Of a stretch of DNA of 64,000 nt, positions 12,906 through 24,867 are shown piece after piece. This DNA comes from Argentina anserina (taxonomy: Eukaryota > Streptophyta > Magnoliopsida > Rosales > Rosaceae). The translations under genes and the position numbers were made by a program. Location: assembly GCF_933775445.1 (NCBI RefSeq), contig NC_065873.1, positions 28,210,001-28,274,000 on the forward strand, read 5' to 3'. The notes beneath the pieces were generated by a model that had not been told where the DNA came from, ran no database searches, and worked only from the letters and a program-made list of their open reading frames with translations. The number at the start of each line of letters is the position of its first letter. Positions within the stretch are counted from its first letter, which is position 1.

Positions 12906-15787
12906 CTAGCGCTTGTGTGAGTTGTGTCTACTGTTTCTACTTCTATGATGCCTTTTCTCATCAGCCTCATTATATGTGTAGGAGAGTTCATCCCTGCTTC
13001 TTTCAATTCTACTTCGCCTACTTGTGTCAGAATCTTCAGATGAAGAAAAATGCCGGTGTCCCCTCCGCTTTCTCTTGTCACTTCTATGTTGCCTATCTGA
13101 CTCGGAGTCTTCATATGAATAAGAATGCAGTTGTCTGCTCTGGTGTCTTCTCTTTTCACTTAGAAGGTGCCTATCTGGCTCAGAATCTTCGGAGAAATTA
13201 GCACTATTGTCTCTGCTCTTCTTCCTTCTAAATTGCCTTTGTCTGTTCATTGTACTTCTATGACGTTTTTCACCATCTGAATCCTCTGATGAGTAAGCAT
13301 GCTTGTGTCTGCTACCTCTTTTGTTCTTATCGGGCTCAGAATCTTGAGACGAATTCACATCTCTGTCTCTGCTTTTGTCCCTTCTGTTCTGCCACCTATC
13401 CATGTCAGAATCTTCAAATGAATGAGAATGCTTCCGTTTATCCTTGGTACTTCTGTTATATTTTTCATCATTCAAATCCTCCAATGAATAAGAATCCTTG
13501 TCTTTATTCTTTACTTCATGTCTATCAATCTCTGGTGAGCTTGATTCAGAATGCTTATGCTTCTTCTTCTTTAGCTTGGGTGCTTTCTTCTTTGATCTCC
13601 TCTTGTCATCCTCATCAGAAGATGACCTGTCTTCTCCACTAATGGATGGTGACTTGTTTGTTTTGCGCTTGCTCTTCTTTTTGGATTTCTTCTTGGGTTT
13701 GCTTGAGAAGTTGGCCAGTAAGTCAGGGATCACATTCTCACCAAGAAATCCTAATAATGGACGAGGTTGGAAGTTATTTGCATGTACGACAAAGACACGA
13801 AATATACATGCATATTCCAGAATGAACTGAAATTGAAAGATACATACCTCCATACTCATCAAATATATCATCCTCGGCAACTATTTGTTGGTTGGGATCA
13901 TCTGGCCTGAACCCTCCACGTGGAGGACTAATTCCTGGCTTTTGCTTGAGCTCCCATTTCAGTGGCTGAAAAATAAAGCAAAATAAGATTATAGGTATAA
14001 GTTCATAACAGCGCTCTAAAATTTAGAGTACATGGCACAATAGTTATAGTAGTTGCCTCCCAAAGAGAGTAAACTGTAAACAGGGAAACTTTGAATCAGC
14101 ACAAGAGGCAAAATTATTTGAAATGTTAAACAGATCTTAAGAACTTTGATTGTAATAATTCACAGTCAATTCTCAAAAAAAAAAAAAAGGAAGGGGAGGG
14201 GAGGGGAGGGGAGGGGGAAGTAATAAAAAGGAGAGAAAAAACAGACACAGTCACACTATGATCCATGCCCTGTTATTTTAGGCTCATGCAAACCTAATCA
14301 TTTGACCATTTAAATGAGAATAAGACTGACCTCACTCGGATCTGTGTGTGCAAGAATGGCAGTCAAGGGGTCGTCCCTTTTCAGTCGGCTCTCTTCGTTA
14401 GGCATTATCACATCCTTCAATGGACATTCACGATCACCACTTTGGTGACCAAATGTTCCACACCTCACACACTTAACATTGCGCAATTCAACTCCAAATG
14501 GTTTTGCCCTTGCAGCAACACCAGTTTCCAGCCTTTAAAAACAAAACAGAACATATATTGTCATGCTTCTCATTATTAAAAAAAAACAATATGATTTTAA
14601 ATTAAATGTACCAATTCAGTTCAATGATAGCAAATAACAACGAATAACTCTCATGTTCCAGTTGCAACATATATTGAGATTATAAACCAAAAAAAATCAA
14701 AGCATCATTTAAAGTAGTGCAACTACCTATTCAGCTAGGTAAAAGCGAATTGAAACTAGAGTTCACTAAACATCAATATCGCAACTGTCCTATGAGGAAA
14801 GGTAAATCCCATTACGAGATTCAAACAACTTTTTGTAACCAGATGCACCTATTCAATATCATATAGCCTTTCATTATGCATCAGGCTGAATGCAGCCTCA
14901 CTTGTAAGATTCAATCTCCCCGTCTTGATATCCCAAGTTGCCGCATTCATTACAATCTAGAAACTATAATAACACAAACAAGTAAACTGCATGCTGAAAA
15001 CGATACTGAAGACACACCTGGGAGCATTTTTCAACACCTCAAACTCTTGTTCAGTAGGCAAACTGCGGCCAAACACATCTTTCGGCCTCGGTTTCTTCTT
15101 GGCTTCTTCACCACCAGTTGGCCTAACGAGCAATACTTGATTAGCATACACACAAATAAAAAACACAAACAATGGCCGAAAAGCAAAAATATAATGCATT
15201 ATACATTGAAGTAGAAGGACCGGCTGTCTGTGCTTGTTGGTGACCATCTCTCATACTCTCATCGGCAAGCTCTGCAGCTTTGGCACTCTCGGCATTGTAA
15301 CCCGGCGGCCGCACATACATGAAGCTAACAGCTTTCATAGTCTCAATCTACACATAATACAACATAGTTAAGCAAATGCCGCTAGCTTAGGTCAAATTGC
15401 AAAGAGAAGAAGAAGGAGATTACGACCTTTTCTTTATCTTTCTTGGAGATGAGAGCTGCCTGGCGAAATAACTCCTGCTCTTGCTGATACTGCGATGAGA
15501 AATTGAAGCTGAGAAATTGAAATTGAGAAATTGAAGTTGAAGGGGTGGTAGAGAGAGGGGAGGTAAACCTCGCGGGAGACTTCTTCGGAGCGACGCTGGT
15601 GCTGGGCCTGGATCTGCTCGGCGATCCATTTGCGGCGTTGGTTGGGGTAAGAGAGAGGGTGCCATGGCTTCTGGTTCAGGAACGAGTGGCTCCACGCTGT
15701 GCCTGACTTGGTTTTGTTATCGACTTCGCCTCCTTTGTCTGAGAATCTCTTGCTCAGCCTTAACCCTCCTCCTTCTTCGCCCTCCAT
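12906..15787 (-). CDS. CIR1-type protein (Cir_N domain, RS-like tail), splicing-related
   Basis: Plant relative of human CIR1, a nuclear protein tied to RBPJ co-repression and pre-mRNA splicing. Seven exons (minus): 15787-15569, 15489-15427, 15347-15205, 15122-15018, 14532-14331, 13965-13848, 13750-12906, giving 564 residues. The N-terminal Cir_N domain reads [20 protein letters not shown] and continues to [15 protein letters not shown]-like zinc motif follows ([20 protein letters not shown]). The last exon encodes a long Lys/Arg/Ser/Asp/Glu-rich tail of imperfect repeats around S-x-EDS-x-x-DR, ending in [11 protein letters not shown]. An in-frame ATG exists upstream at 15904; I prefer 15787 because MEGEEGG leads straight into conserved sequence. 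Divergent from SBE1 over a spacer of about 1.8 kb. Confidence 0.85.
14189..14217 (+). repeat. G-tract with G-quadruplex potential in an intron
   Basis: Five consecutive runs of four or five G separated by single A, next to a run of A. It lies in intron 5 of the CIR1-type gene, with the G-rich strand being the template strand. Confidence 0.8.
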
Positions 15788-17572
15788 AGCTTTATCTCTT
15801 TTTTCTTCTTGTTTTCTTTTTCTGGTTGAAGATGACTCCGCCGCGCTCGTCTGCTGGGTTCTACTAGGTGTCCCGCTGCCGGTGGGTTTAGGATTGGGCT
15901 TCACTATTTGGCCGGGATCCTTTACTTTTTTATTATTTTTAACATTGAGTCATCAGGCTTCGGCCTATCTGGGCTGCAAACATCTACCAACTGGGTCGTG
16001 GCGCCTGGGTTAACCCATAGCAGTAGCCTAGTAGGAGAATCCGAGGTTGGAAAATGGAGTAATCAATATATGGACAAGGGAGAAACAAGTGTGAAGAAGT
16101 TTCGAGGGATGATTCACTAGCGTTCTTTTAAAAATCACATGTTTTGTCTAAAATACTTTTCATATTAAACACAATTATATAAAATAATTCTGTTAATGAC
16201 AAATAAAGTATGTTTTTTTTATTGTGTACATGTGTGATAAATTAACGATAAATTTTAAATACACACTCACTACTCAATACACCATTTATTTTATTTTTCA
16301 TTCGAATTTGATACTAAATACACAACCTAAAGTGTCTAAAATACCATTAACTCATGGTATCAAATAATTTCATATAATTTAAAAAAAAAGCATATAATTA
16401 GTATGTACTAAGACACACTGAATTTGTAGTGGTCCATAAATATTAATTATTAAGAAATTCTTACATTAATATGACTTCTCAAACATGAAAATCAGTAAAT
16501 GAATCATTCTTATTTGATAAATTTTTACCTATTTTTCATTTTCATTGTCGATTTTTTTAAGAAGAAAAATTGCATTAAAATGAGAAAGGTCATAATATCT
16601 TAACATATATTACCTTAGTTTGACATTCGAACTTGAAAATTATAAATTTGTTAAGAAAGAAATAAATTGATGAATTGATAATCAAAATTTTCCACTTAAT
16701 TTTCTATCAAATAAATATAATATTTTTTCTCAGAAACTTATTTAATTTCTCACATTATTAGTTTATGAAGTTTTTTAAGATTGTAATATTTATATTTTCT
16801 TAATTAGGGGCATATTTTAGTCATTTCCCATATCCATGAAATTTGATTTAAAGCCTGAAAAGATATGAATATGTATTAAGTAATTAAATATGTGTATTTA
16901 AAACTTCTCTAAATTAACACGTGCATCATACATAAACGAATCTAGTTGAATATAAAGAGGAAATGGAAAAATAAAAAAACACCGCTTAATTTCGATACAT
17001 CAAATAATTTTAAACAAAAAATCAACCACATCTAGAAGTAAGATCGTTCGTTCAAAGAAGATGAAAGAGCATCTCGATTCACATAACACACATACGGTTC
17101 ATTAAGATCCCATTGATCTATTTGACCTACAATTCTTCCAAGCATATGTCACATCTTGTACAAAGATCCAATATATATCTCAAAAAAAAAAAAAGAATAA
17201 AATGTGGAATATTCAAATATTGAAAAGTGTATAGAACACCTGGAAGCCACACGTGGGCACTGGAATGCAAAAGGCGAACCAACGGTTCCTAGTTCCTACC
17301 GAGCGATCCGTCGCACGTCACGCGGACTACGATACTTTGTTTCCCTTCCAAAGCAATCACATCTCTTTTTTTCCAGAACAAGAACAAGAAGCAGTACGAG
17401 CTAATGTAATCAAATCCAGCCATCGTTTTCGTGAATTGCGGGTCCCTCCCCAGAAGCAGCACCAACCGTCCAGAGGCCTTCTTATTCTGCTGCTCATGGC
17501 AGAACGTGGCACGGTGAGAGTGAGTGCAAGTCTCATAGACTCACCAGTGAGGCTTAGCAATCGCTGAAGAGC
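15788..17572. other. Divergent promoter region between CIR1-type gene and SBE1
   Basis: The first 250 bp next to the CIR1-type gene are GC-richer and probably leader sequence. From about 16.1 to 17.2 kb it is very AT-rich with no coding signal. From 17.2 kb GC rises again into the SBE1 leader. Open frames at 17.2-17.7 kb are in the leader and overlap each other on both strands, so they look like chance. Confidence 0.5.
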
Positions 17573-20500
17573 ATGTTGGGCTCTCTGGGTCTTCATCTCA
17601 GTTCTTCTTTTCTGTCTTTCTCGTGTTCCAAGAACAACAACAACCTCCGGCCGAGGCTGACTCAGCCTAAAGCACCCTCTTTTCCGCTTCTTCAATATAG
17701 AGTATTGTCATATGGGAAGGCAAGTCTGCTTCACATGTTTCATATTCATGTAGTCATAGGAGCCTTGATTTTCTGTTGAAGTTTAGTTATTTATTGGGAT
17801 CTTCAATTGTTTTTTGGCTTGTTAGTTGGAGCGTGATCGCAAAGTTAGAGCGGTTTTAACAGACGACAGCTCGAGGATGACGATTAGTGAAGACGAGATG
17901 GAAGATATTGGTGTTTTGAGGACGGATGCAAACTTGGAGCCGTACAAGGATCACTTCAAGTACAGAATCAAGAGATATTTGGAGCAGAAAAGTCTCATTG
18001 AGAAATTCGAAGGAGGTTTAGAGGAATTCGCTCGAGGTGATTCGTTTTTACTTGTCATGAATGCTTTTTCACATTGGTGGTTTATCATGGATATATTTAT
18101 GAATGTGAGGATATGGGACTGTTTAGCTAACACTGTTGTGCTGCTGGTGTAGGTTATGTGAAATTTGGATTTAACAGAGAAGATGGTGGAGTTGTGTACC
18201 GTGAATGGGCGCCTGCAGCTCAGTGAGTTCATTTAGGTTTTGAACAACCATTCGAGTTAGCTTTTTAGAAGTGTGATTTATGTTTTGGTTGATTAATGTA
18301 ATGCTAAAACTCAGGGAGGCACAACTTGTTGGAGATTTTAATGGATGGGAAGGCTCCAAGCACAAGATGGAGAAGGACCAGTTTGGAGTGTGGAGTATCA
18401 AGTTTCACGACTTCGGTGGAAATCCGGCTATTCCTCACAATTCAAAGGTTAAGTTCCGGTTCAAGCATGGAAATGGAGTTTGGGTCGATCGTATTCCCGC
18501 TTGGATTAAATATGCCACTGTGGATCCTGCAAGATTTGCTGCTCCATATGATGGTGTCTATTGGGATCCACCACCATCAGAAAGGTAAGGTCTTCGACTT
18601 TTCTCTATGAAGTCGCTGAATGGTCTCATGACTTGCTTACTTTCACTTACTAGCAACTTAAATTGTGGCATCTGAGGGTAGAACCTGTTTTACTTTCCAA
18701 GTTATCCTCTTTATAATTTAGCTTGGTTTTCTGATAAGTTTCATCAATTGGATCATGCAGGTATCAGTTTAAGCATGGTCGGCCTCCAAAACCCAAGGCT
18801 CCACGAATATATGAGGCCCATGTTGGAATGAGTAGCTCAGAACCCCGCATCAGTTCATATAGAGAATTTGCTGATAATATTTTGCCTCGTATCCGAGCAA
18901 ATAACTACAACACAGTCCAGCTGATGGCTGTGATGGAGCATTCCTATTATGCATCCTTCGGCTATCATGTGACAAACTTCTTTGCTGTGAGCAGTAGATC
19001 TGGAACTCCTGAGGACCTTAAATATCTTATTGATAAAGCACATTCCCTAGGTTTGCAAGTGTTGATGGATGTTGTTCACAGTCATGCAAGTAAGAACGTC
19101 ACTGATGGCCTCAATGGCTTTGAAGTTGGTCAAAGCACACAAGAGTCCTACTTCCACGCAGGTGATAGAGGCTACCATAAGTTATGGGATAGCCGACTTT
19201 TCAACTATGCTAACTGGGAAGTTCTCCGCTTCTTTTTGTCCAACTTAAGGTGGTGGCTGGATGAGTATCAGTTTGATGGTTTTCGATTTGATGGGGTAAC
19301 CTCCATGCTGTATCATCACCATGGCATAAACATGGCATTTACAGGGAATTATTATGAGTATTTCAGTGAAGCAACAGATGTTGATGCTGTTGTTTATTTG
19401 ATGCTTGCCAACTATCTGATTCATAAGATATTACCATCTGCAACTGTAATTGCCGAAGATGTTTCTGGGATGCCTGGACTTGGTCGGCCTGTCTCTGAAG
19501 GAGGTGTTGGTTTTGACTACCGGCTGGCAATGGCCGTCCCTGATAAGTGGATTGATTATGTGAAAAACAAGAAAGACGAGCAGTGGTCAATGAAAGAAAT
19601 CTCATGGAGCTTGACAAATAGGAGATACACCGAGAAGTGTGTCTCCTATGCTGAGAGTCATGATCAGGTATGCTTTTTCTTCTTGTGCGAGAGAGTTCAA
19701 GTTTTGTCATGATGTATATGGTTTGGTTTAGTTGTCTCGTCATTGTTGCCAACATACCCCTCTCTATTCGATTTCAGTCGATACTGCTTGTTGCAGGCAA
19801 TTGTGGGTGACAAGACGATTGCATTCTTTCTGATGGATAAAGAAATGTACTCTGGCATGTCTTGTTTGAACAATGCTTCTCCTACTGTTGAGCGTGGAAT
19901 TGCTCTTCACAAGGTTTGTTCTTTTACTTTTGGTACTGGAAGCATCAACTGCATATGCTGTTTCGTTGGCAGGTGTCTCCTTGAATAGTTTCTTTCACTT
20001 GTTCAGTTTTATATGCATATATAATAAATGGTCACAATGATCAAATTACTTCAACAAATTCACCTATCACTGACCATCTTTTGGGTCACCAACTTTCATT
20101 TTGGGTTTGGAGAGTATCTGGTGTCCTGAACTATCTGTGACGTGTTTTTGACTCAATATTAAGTTTCTGGACAAGATTAGCTCTCACTGTTTGTTTTGAC
20201 TTTTTCAGATGATACATTTTATAACTATGGCATTAGGGGGCGAGGGCTACCTTAACTTTATGGGTAATGAGGTAAGCACATTTGCTCTTGCAGTCAACAT
20301 ACAACTCTTGGCGCTGCAGTGCAGCAGCACCTTGAAATATCTTAGATAGAGAGCCATTATTATTATTTGTTGTGAGAATTTAAGACATGAGAAAAGTGTT
20401 GCAAGTGGCTACCATGTAAAAAGTTTCGTTTATTTTATAGTTCGGACACCCTGAATGGATTGACTTTCCTAGAGATGGAAATGGGTGGAGTTATGAGAAG

Positions 20501-22185
20501 TGCAGACGCCAATGGAACCTGGTAGATACAGATCATCTAAGATATAAGGTTTGGACTCTTGAGACAAAATCTACATTGACTACTTTTAGCATTTGTTAAC
20601 TTTTGCATACTGTTGCATGTTCTGTTGATGGCATGTCGCCTTAGATGAATTGAGAAATAACTACATGGGGTCCAGGTAGAGTTTCATGTGTGTGCTTGCG
20701 TGTCAAGCTTTCATGTATGTGCACATTTATATAACACAAATCAGATTTACTGGACCAATATAGAATATGTACTGTCATTCCATCTGAGTTTCACAGTTCA
20801 TGTCCTCAAAATGCTAAATCTATGTTCACCATTTGTTTTCACTTCTAAACCATGTTTCTACGACAATCAGTCTGGGTTAATGGTTAATTAGTTGTCACAT
20901 GGAATCATGGCAGAACATGGTTATCAATTGGCTTTGGAACCACTTGCCCAGTACTTGATTTATTTGCCTTTACATGCAATAATTAAAGCTTATTATCAGT
21001 TCCTACATCCTTATACTTGCAACTTGTCCAGTTTATGAACACATTTGACAGAGCTATGCACTTGCTGGATGAGAAATTTTCGTTCCTTTCATCAACAAAG
21101 CAGATAGTGAGCAGCACAAATGAAGAAGACAAGGTATGATATTGTATTGGTGTATATCTATGGTTTTTGAACAATGGTAGTATTCTTTCATACAAATATC
21201 AGCAAGTGGATAGGTGATTCCCGATTATACGTCAAATTGGAGTATCAGGAACAAACCATTTAAATTACTATGCATCTAAACAATACTTCTTCATTGAAGT
21301 ATGCTTCTGAGCAGCAACTCTTTGAAGTAGTATATATATCTTTTGTAGGGTTTTCAAGTTTTTCTCTTTGCATTTTTATGAGTACCAATTTATGGACAAA
21401 CTAGTGAAGTGTGAATGTAAACAGAGATGGTGGCTTATTTCAACTGAAGATTATCTTTGAAATTGTGTATTGCAGGTTATTGTCTTTGAACGTGGAGATC
21501 TAGTTTTTGTATTCAATTTTCATCCAGTAAACACATATGATGGGTACATTTCCTTTTGCTTTTTGTTGATGTAGCTACATGCTCGACAGAAGCAATTTAG
21601 ACAGTGATTGTACAGGGGAATTACATTAATGAGTAAATTTTGTTTTGAAATATGCAGGTACAAAGTGGGGTGTGACTTACCTGGGAAGTACAGAGTTGCA
21701 CTAGACAGTGATGCTTTCGAATTTGGCGGACATGGAAGAGTAAGGAAGTCCTTTGCATGAGTAATTATACCTATAAGTAGAAGAAATAATTTTAGGGATA
21801 TTGCAAATTAAATTAGAGCAAAAACAAAATGGGAATGCGCCATCTCCCTATTTGTATCAGAAGTTATTGATGCATTGATCACATATTACTGGCAGGTAGG
21901 CCATGATGTAGACCACTTCACGTTCCCAGAAGGAATACCAGGGGTTCCTGAAACAAATTTCAACGGCCGTCCCAACTCTTTTAAAGTACTCTCACCACCT
22001 CGGACATCCGTGGTATGATAATCAGTGACAATTTTCTTACTTCTAGTGGTTGTGAGGTGTGATGTCTCATTTTGCGAAACATCTGCCATTGATCTTAACC
22101 ATTCTCTTACAAACAAACATAGGTTTATTATCGAGTGGATGAAGGAAGGAGGAGAACTCAGCAGCAGAAGTTCAAGTTGAGGTAA
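17573..22185 (+). CDS. SBE1: Starch branching enzyme, class I (1,4-alpha-glucan branching enzyme), plastidial
   Basis: Makes alpha-1,6 branches in starch. Thirteen exons: 17573-17719, 17826-18036, 18153-18222, 18315-18584, 18761-19667, 19797-19913, 20209-20271, 20441-20548, 21032-21133, 21476-21543, 21658-21739, 21896-22012, 22123-22185; 774 residues. A Ser/Leu/Asn/Arg-rich transit peptide is followed by a CBM48 domain ([20 protein letters not shown]) and the GH13 barrel: [38 protein letters not shown] with nucleophile near Asp410, AEDVSG with Glu465, and SYAESHDQ with Asp534. Sequence is of class I (maize/rice SBEI) type. Intron 1 has a GC donor. The last exon stops soon after YYRVDE, while a good tail continues out of frame to 22250, suggesting a missing base near 22143. 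Confidence 0.93.
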
Positions 22186-22559
22186 AAGATAAAAATGTTG
22201 ATCCAGGAGTGAAAGAGACTGGCGAAGTCAAAGTGGCGTCGGATAACTGAAAGTGGTGCTCCCACTGATGGATTTTGAATGTGAATAAATATCATTCCTG
22301 TTCAAGGATGCAGAGAAATGTACGAGTTGCAGATGCCATGGCACTAGAATGTATATGAAATAAACAATAGCATTACTGTTGACTTTGTAATTTTATTACT
22401 GAATTCTATATTTTAGTTTGCTATGCCAGGCTCCAATTATCCGGCATAGCACTGTTAAGAGATACGCCATGGGGATGATTTGATCATGTTTAATTGATCA
22501 AACAACACCAGCTAAGGTTTATTTCCCAGTTGAATCAGGATAATGCTTGGTTATGAAAT

Positions 22560-22925
22560 CAAATGAGTGAAATTACCCCATTTTGTATTACAACTGCCGT
22601 ATGCTAAACTCAATCTGGATTAGGATAATGCAAATTTAATCCCAGTAGGATAATGCATATTAGTCCCAATCTTTCTCCTTGTAGAAGACTAATCTCCATC
22701 TATATTGCATGTTAAATTCAATCTGGATTAGGATAATGCAGAGTAATCCCAGTAGGATAATGCAGATTAGTCCGTGTTGATATCAAATACTGAAACTTTT
22801 TCCTTGCACAAGACAATTCTGGAATTCCAGATTGATCTATTTTGTAATCAAATACTATCTTTCTCTACGTAGAAGACTATTCCAGATTGATCCTTATTGT
22901 AATCGAATACTGAATCTTTATCCTT
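22560..22925. repeat. Diverged direct repeats in the cupin gene promoter
   Basis: The motif CTGGATTAGGATAATGCA followed by AATCCCAGTAGGATAATGCA occurs near 22614 and again near 22724, about 108 bp apart. A second pair, built on CCAGATTGATC, TGTAATC(A/G)AATACT and GTAGAAGACTA, recurs between 22680 and 22915. Together they form a patchwork of direct repeats ending about 150 bp before the cupin start codon. Confidence 0.75.
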
Positions 22926-22956
22926 TTAGAGATGAGATACTCCTATATTCATGCCT

Positions 22957-22966
22957 CTATATATAC
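22957..22966 (+). promoter_or_regulatory. Probable TATA box of the cupin gene
   Basis: CTATATATAC lies about 110 bp upstream of the start codon at 23076, a normal spacing for a short plant leader. No experimental support. Confidence 0.55.
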
Positions 22967-23075
22967 ACCCCAACACATCTGCACTAATCATCGCTCACAC
23001 ATTGTTCTTGATATTCAGAACTATCATTACTTTGCTCTCGTTTTTGGTTATTCTACGTTTTGTTTTGGAGAAAAG

Positions 23076-24146
23076 ATGGAGATTGATCTTACACCAAGGT
23101 TGGCTAAACAGGTTTATGGAGGAGAAGGTGGTTCCTACTCTGCATGGTCCCCATCGGAGCTTCCCATGCTCCGTGAAGGTGACATCGGAGCTGCCAAGCT
23201 CTCTCTGGAGAAGAACGGATTTGCTCTCCCCAACTACTCAGACTCTGCCAGAGTTGCTTATGTCCTTCAAGGTAATGGAGTAGTCGGCATTGTTCTGCCG
23301 GAGAAGGAAGAAAAGGTTCTTCCAGTGAAGAAGGGTGATGCTATTGCTCTTCCTTTTGGAGTCATCACTTGGTGGCATAACAAGGAGGACGCTGAGTTTG
23401 TGGTTCTTTTCTTGGGTGACACCAAAACAGCTCACAAGAGGGGCGAGTTCACTGACTTCTTTCTCAATGGCTCCAATGGAATTTTCACTGGCTTCTCAAC
23501 TGAGTTTGTCAGCCGAGCATGGGATTTGGAAGAGAGTGCTGTGAAGACTCTTGTTGGGAATCAAACTGGCAAGGGCATTGTTAAGTTGGAAGGGGCTAAT
23601 TTGCCTGAGCCAAACAAGGAACATAGAGATGGGATGACATTGAACTGCGAGGAGGCTCCTCTAGATGTTGATATTGAAGGAGGTGGAAGAGTTGTTGTCT
23701 TGAACACCAAGAATCTTCCCTTGGTTGGTGAGGTGGGGCTTGGTGCTGATCTAGTGAGGCTAGATGGAAGTGCAATGTGTTCCCCAGGATTTTCTTGTGA
23801 CTCGGCTTTGCAGGTGACTTACATTGTTAGGGGCAGTGGTCGTGTCCAGGTTGTTGGTGTTGATGGGAAAAGGGTGTTGGAGACGACAGTTTCAGCTGGG
23901 AACTTGTTCATCGTTCCTCGGTTCTTTGTTGTGTCAAAGATTGCTGATCCGGAAGGTCTGGAGTGGTTCTCTATTATCACCACTCCCAATCCTATATTCA
24001 CTCATTTGGCAGGAAGTATTGGTGCTTGGAAGGCGTTATCTCCTCAGGTGCTTGAAGCTTCTTTCAATGTGGATTCGGATACTGAGAAGCTGTTCCGATC
24101 GAAAAGGACTTCTGATGCCATCTTCTTCCCTCCTCCAAAGCAGTGA
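23076..24146 (+). CDS. Two-cupin legumin-like (11S globulin-like) protein, non-secreted type
   Basis: Single exon, 356 residues. Start chosen at MEIDLTPRLAKQVYGGEGGS, the usual beginning of this family; the frame is open further upstream, but that part runs across the TATA region. Two cupin domains are visible: the first around AKLSLEKNGFALPNYSDSAR and VAYVLQGNGVVGIV, the second around LGADLVRLDGSAMCSPGFS and VTYIVRGSGRVQVV. There is no signal peptide, and I see no Asn-Gly legumin processing site of the NGxEE kind, so it is unlikely to be a vacuolar storage protein. It resembles the Arabidopsis RmlC-like cupins At1g07750/At2g28680, often annotated glutelin type-A-like, whose function is unknown. 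Confidence 0.88.
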   Translation: MEIDLTPRLAKQVYGGEGGSYSAWSPSELPMLREGDIGAAKLSLEKNGFALPNYSDSARVAYVLQGNGVVGIVLPEKEEKVLPVKKGDAIALPFGVITWWHNKEDAEFVVLFLGDTKTAHKRGEFTDFFLNGSNGIFTGFSTEFVSRAWDLEESAVKTLVGNQTGKGIVKLEGANLPEPNKEHRDGMTLNCEEAPLDVDIEGGGRVVVLNTKNLPLVGEVGLGADLVRLDGSAMCSPGFSCDSALQVTYIVRGSGRVQVVGVDGKRVLETTVSAGNLFIVPRFFVVSKIADPEGLEWFSIITTPNPIFTHLAGSIGAWKALSPQVLEASFNVDSDTEKLFRSKRTSDAIFFPPPKQ

Positions 24147-24867
24147 ACTGATGAGCTAATAGGATAAGCATCATTTGTATGTTTTATCGCTCATCTTAGT
24201 TGGATTTTTTTTCTTGCTTTTTTGTTTTTTGGGTAATTCGGACTAGTAGTATGTATTTTTCATTAACATTCATTCGTGACCTTCTGGTAATTGAGCTTCT
24301 GTTATGTTTATATTCTTGGTTTTTGATGAGATTGTTAATACTATGTTTGACTTGATCATGATCCTTTTGCCAATTTCCTTCCCGTCACAGGTTCCAATCA
24401 CTTTTGCTGAGGTTCTTGTTACAACAGACTGCATAGTTCACAACTCAAATTCTTGTTCATATCCAATTTGCCTGTCTTCTTCTTGTTAATAGGCTGCATA
24501 GTTTACAACCCAAATTTCTCATGCAAACCTTCTCCTACATATGAGGAAATTGTGCATATGAATATATGTGCCAAGCATTATGCAGAAACAGCTAGTTTAT
24601 GACAAATATAAACTGAAAAACATGTATTTTGCATTGCGAGTCAAATTTGGTCCAGCTATTATTCTTCTGAACAATAACTAGAACTGCTAAAATGTTATTC
24701 AGACAATAACATCTGATCGAATAACATAGAGTTCCATAAACAAAAGCAAGCCATATGCATATATAATCCCACTAGTTCATCCCCAACTCCAATCCCAGAG
24801 TTTCAGAAACACAGAATCAAAGGCAAGCCATATACCCAAAAGGCCAAACACACAAACACCATAACCC
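24147..24867. other. Convergent 3' spacer
   Basis: AT-rich 3' flanks of the cupin gene and of the minus-strand gene that follows. A pair of related segments (ACAGACTGCATAGTTCACAACTCAAATT near 24424 and AGGCTGCATAGTTTACAACCCAAATT near 24490) is a short local duplication. No gene seen. Confidence 0.5.

Noticed and set aside
15788..15904. N-terminal extension of the CIR1-type protein from an upstream in-frame ATG
   Set aside because: The extra residues are low-complexity Pro/Ser/Lys and unlike the family; they fit a leader better. Kept only as an alternative start.
23076..24146. True seed storage 11S globulin
   Set aside because: No signal peptide and no Asn-Gly processing site; it fits the non-secreted two-cupin family instead.
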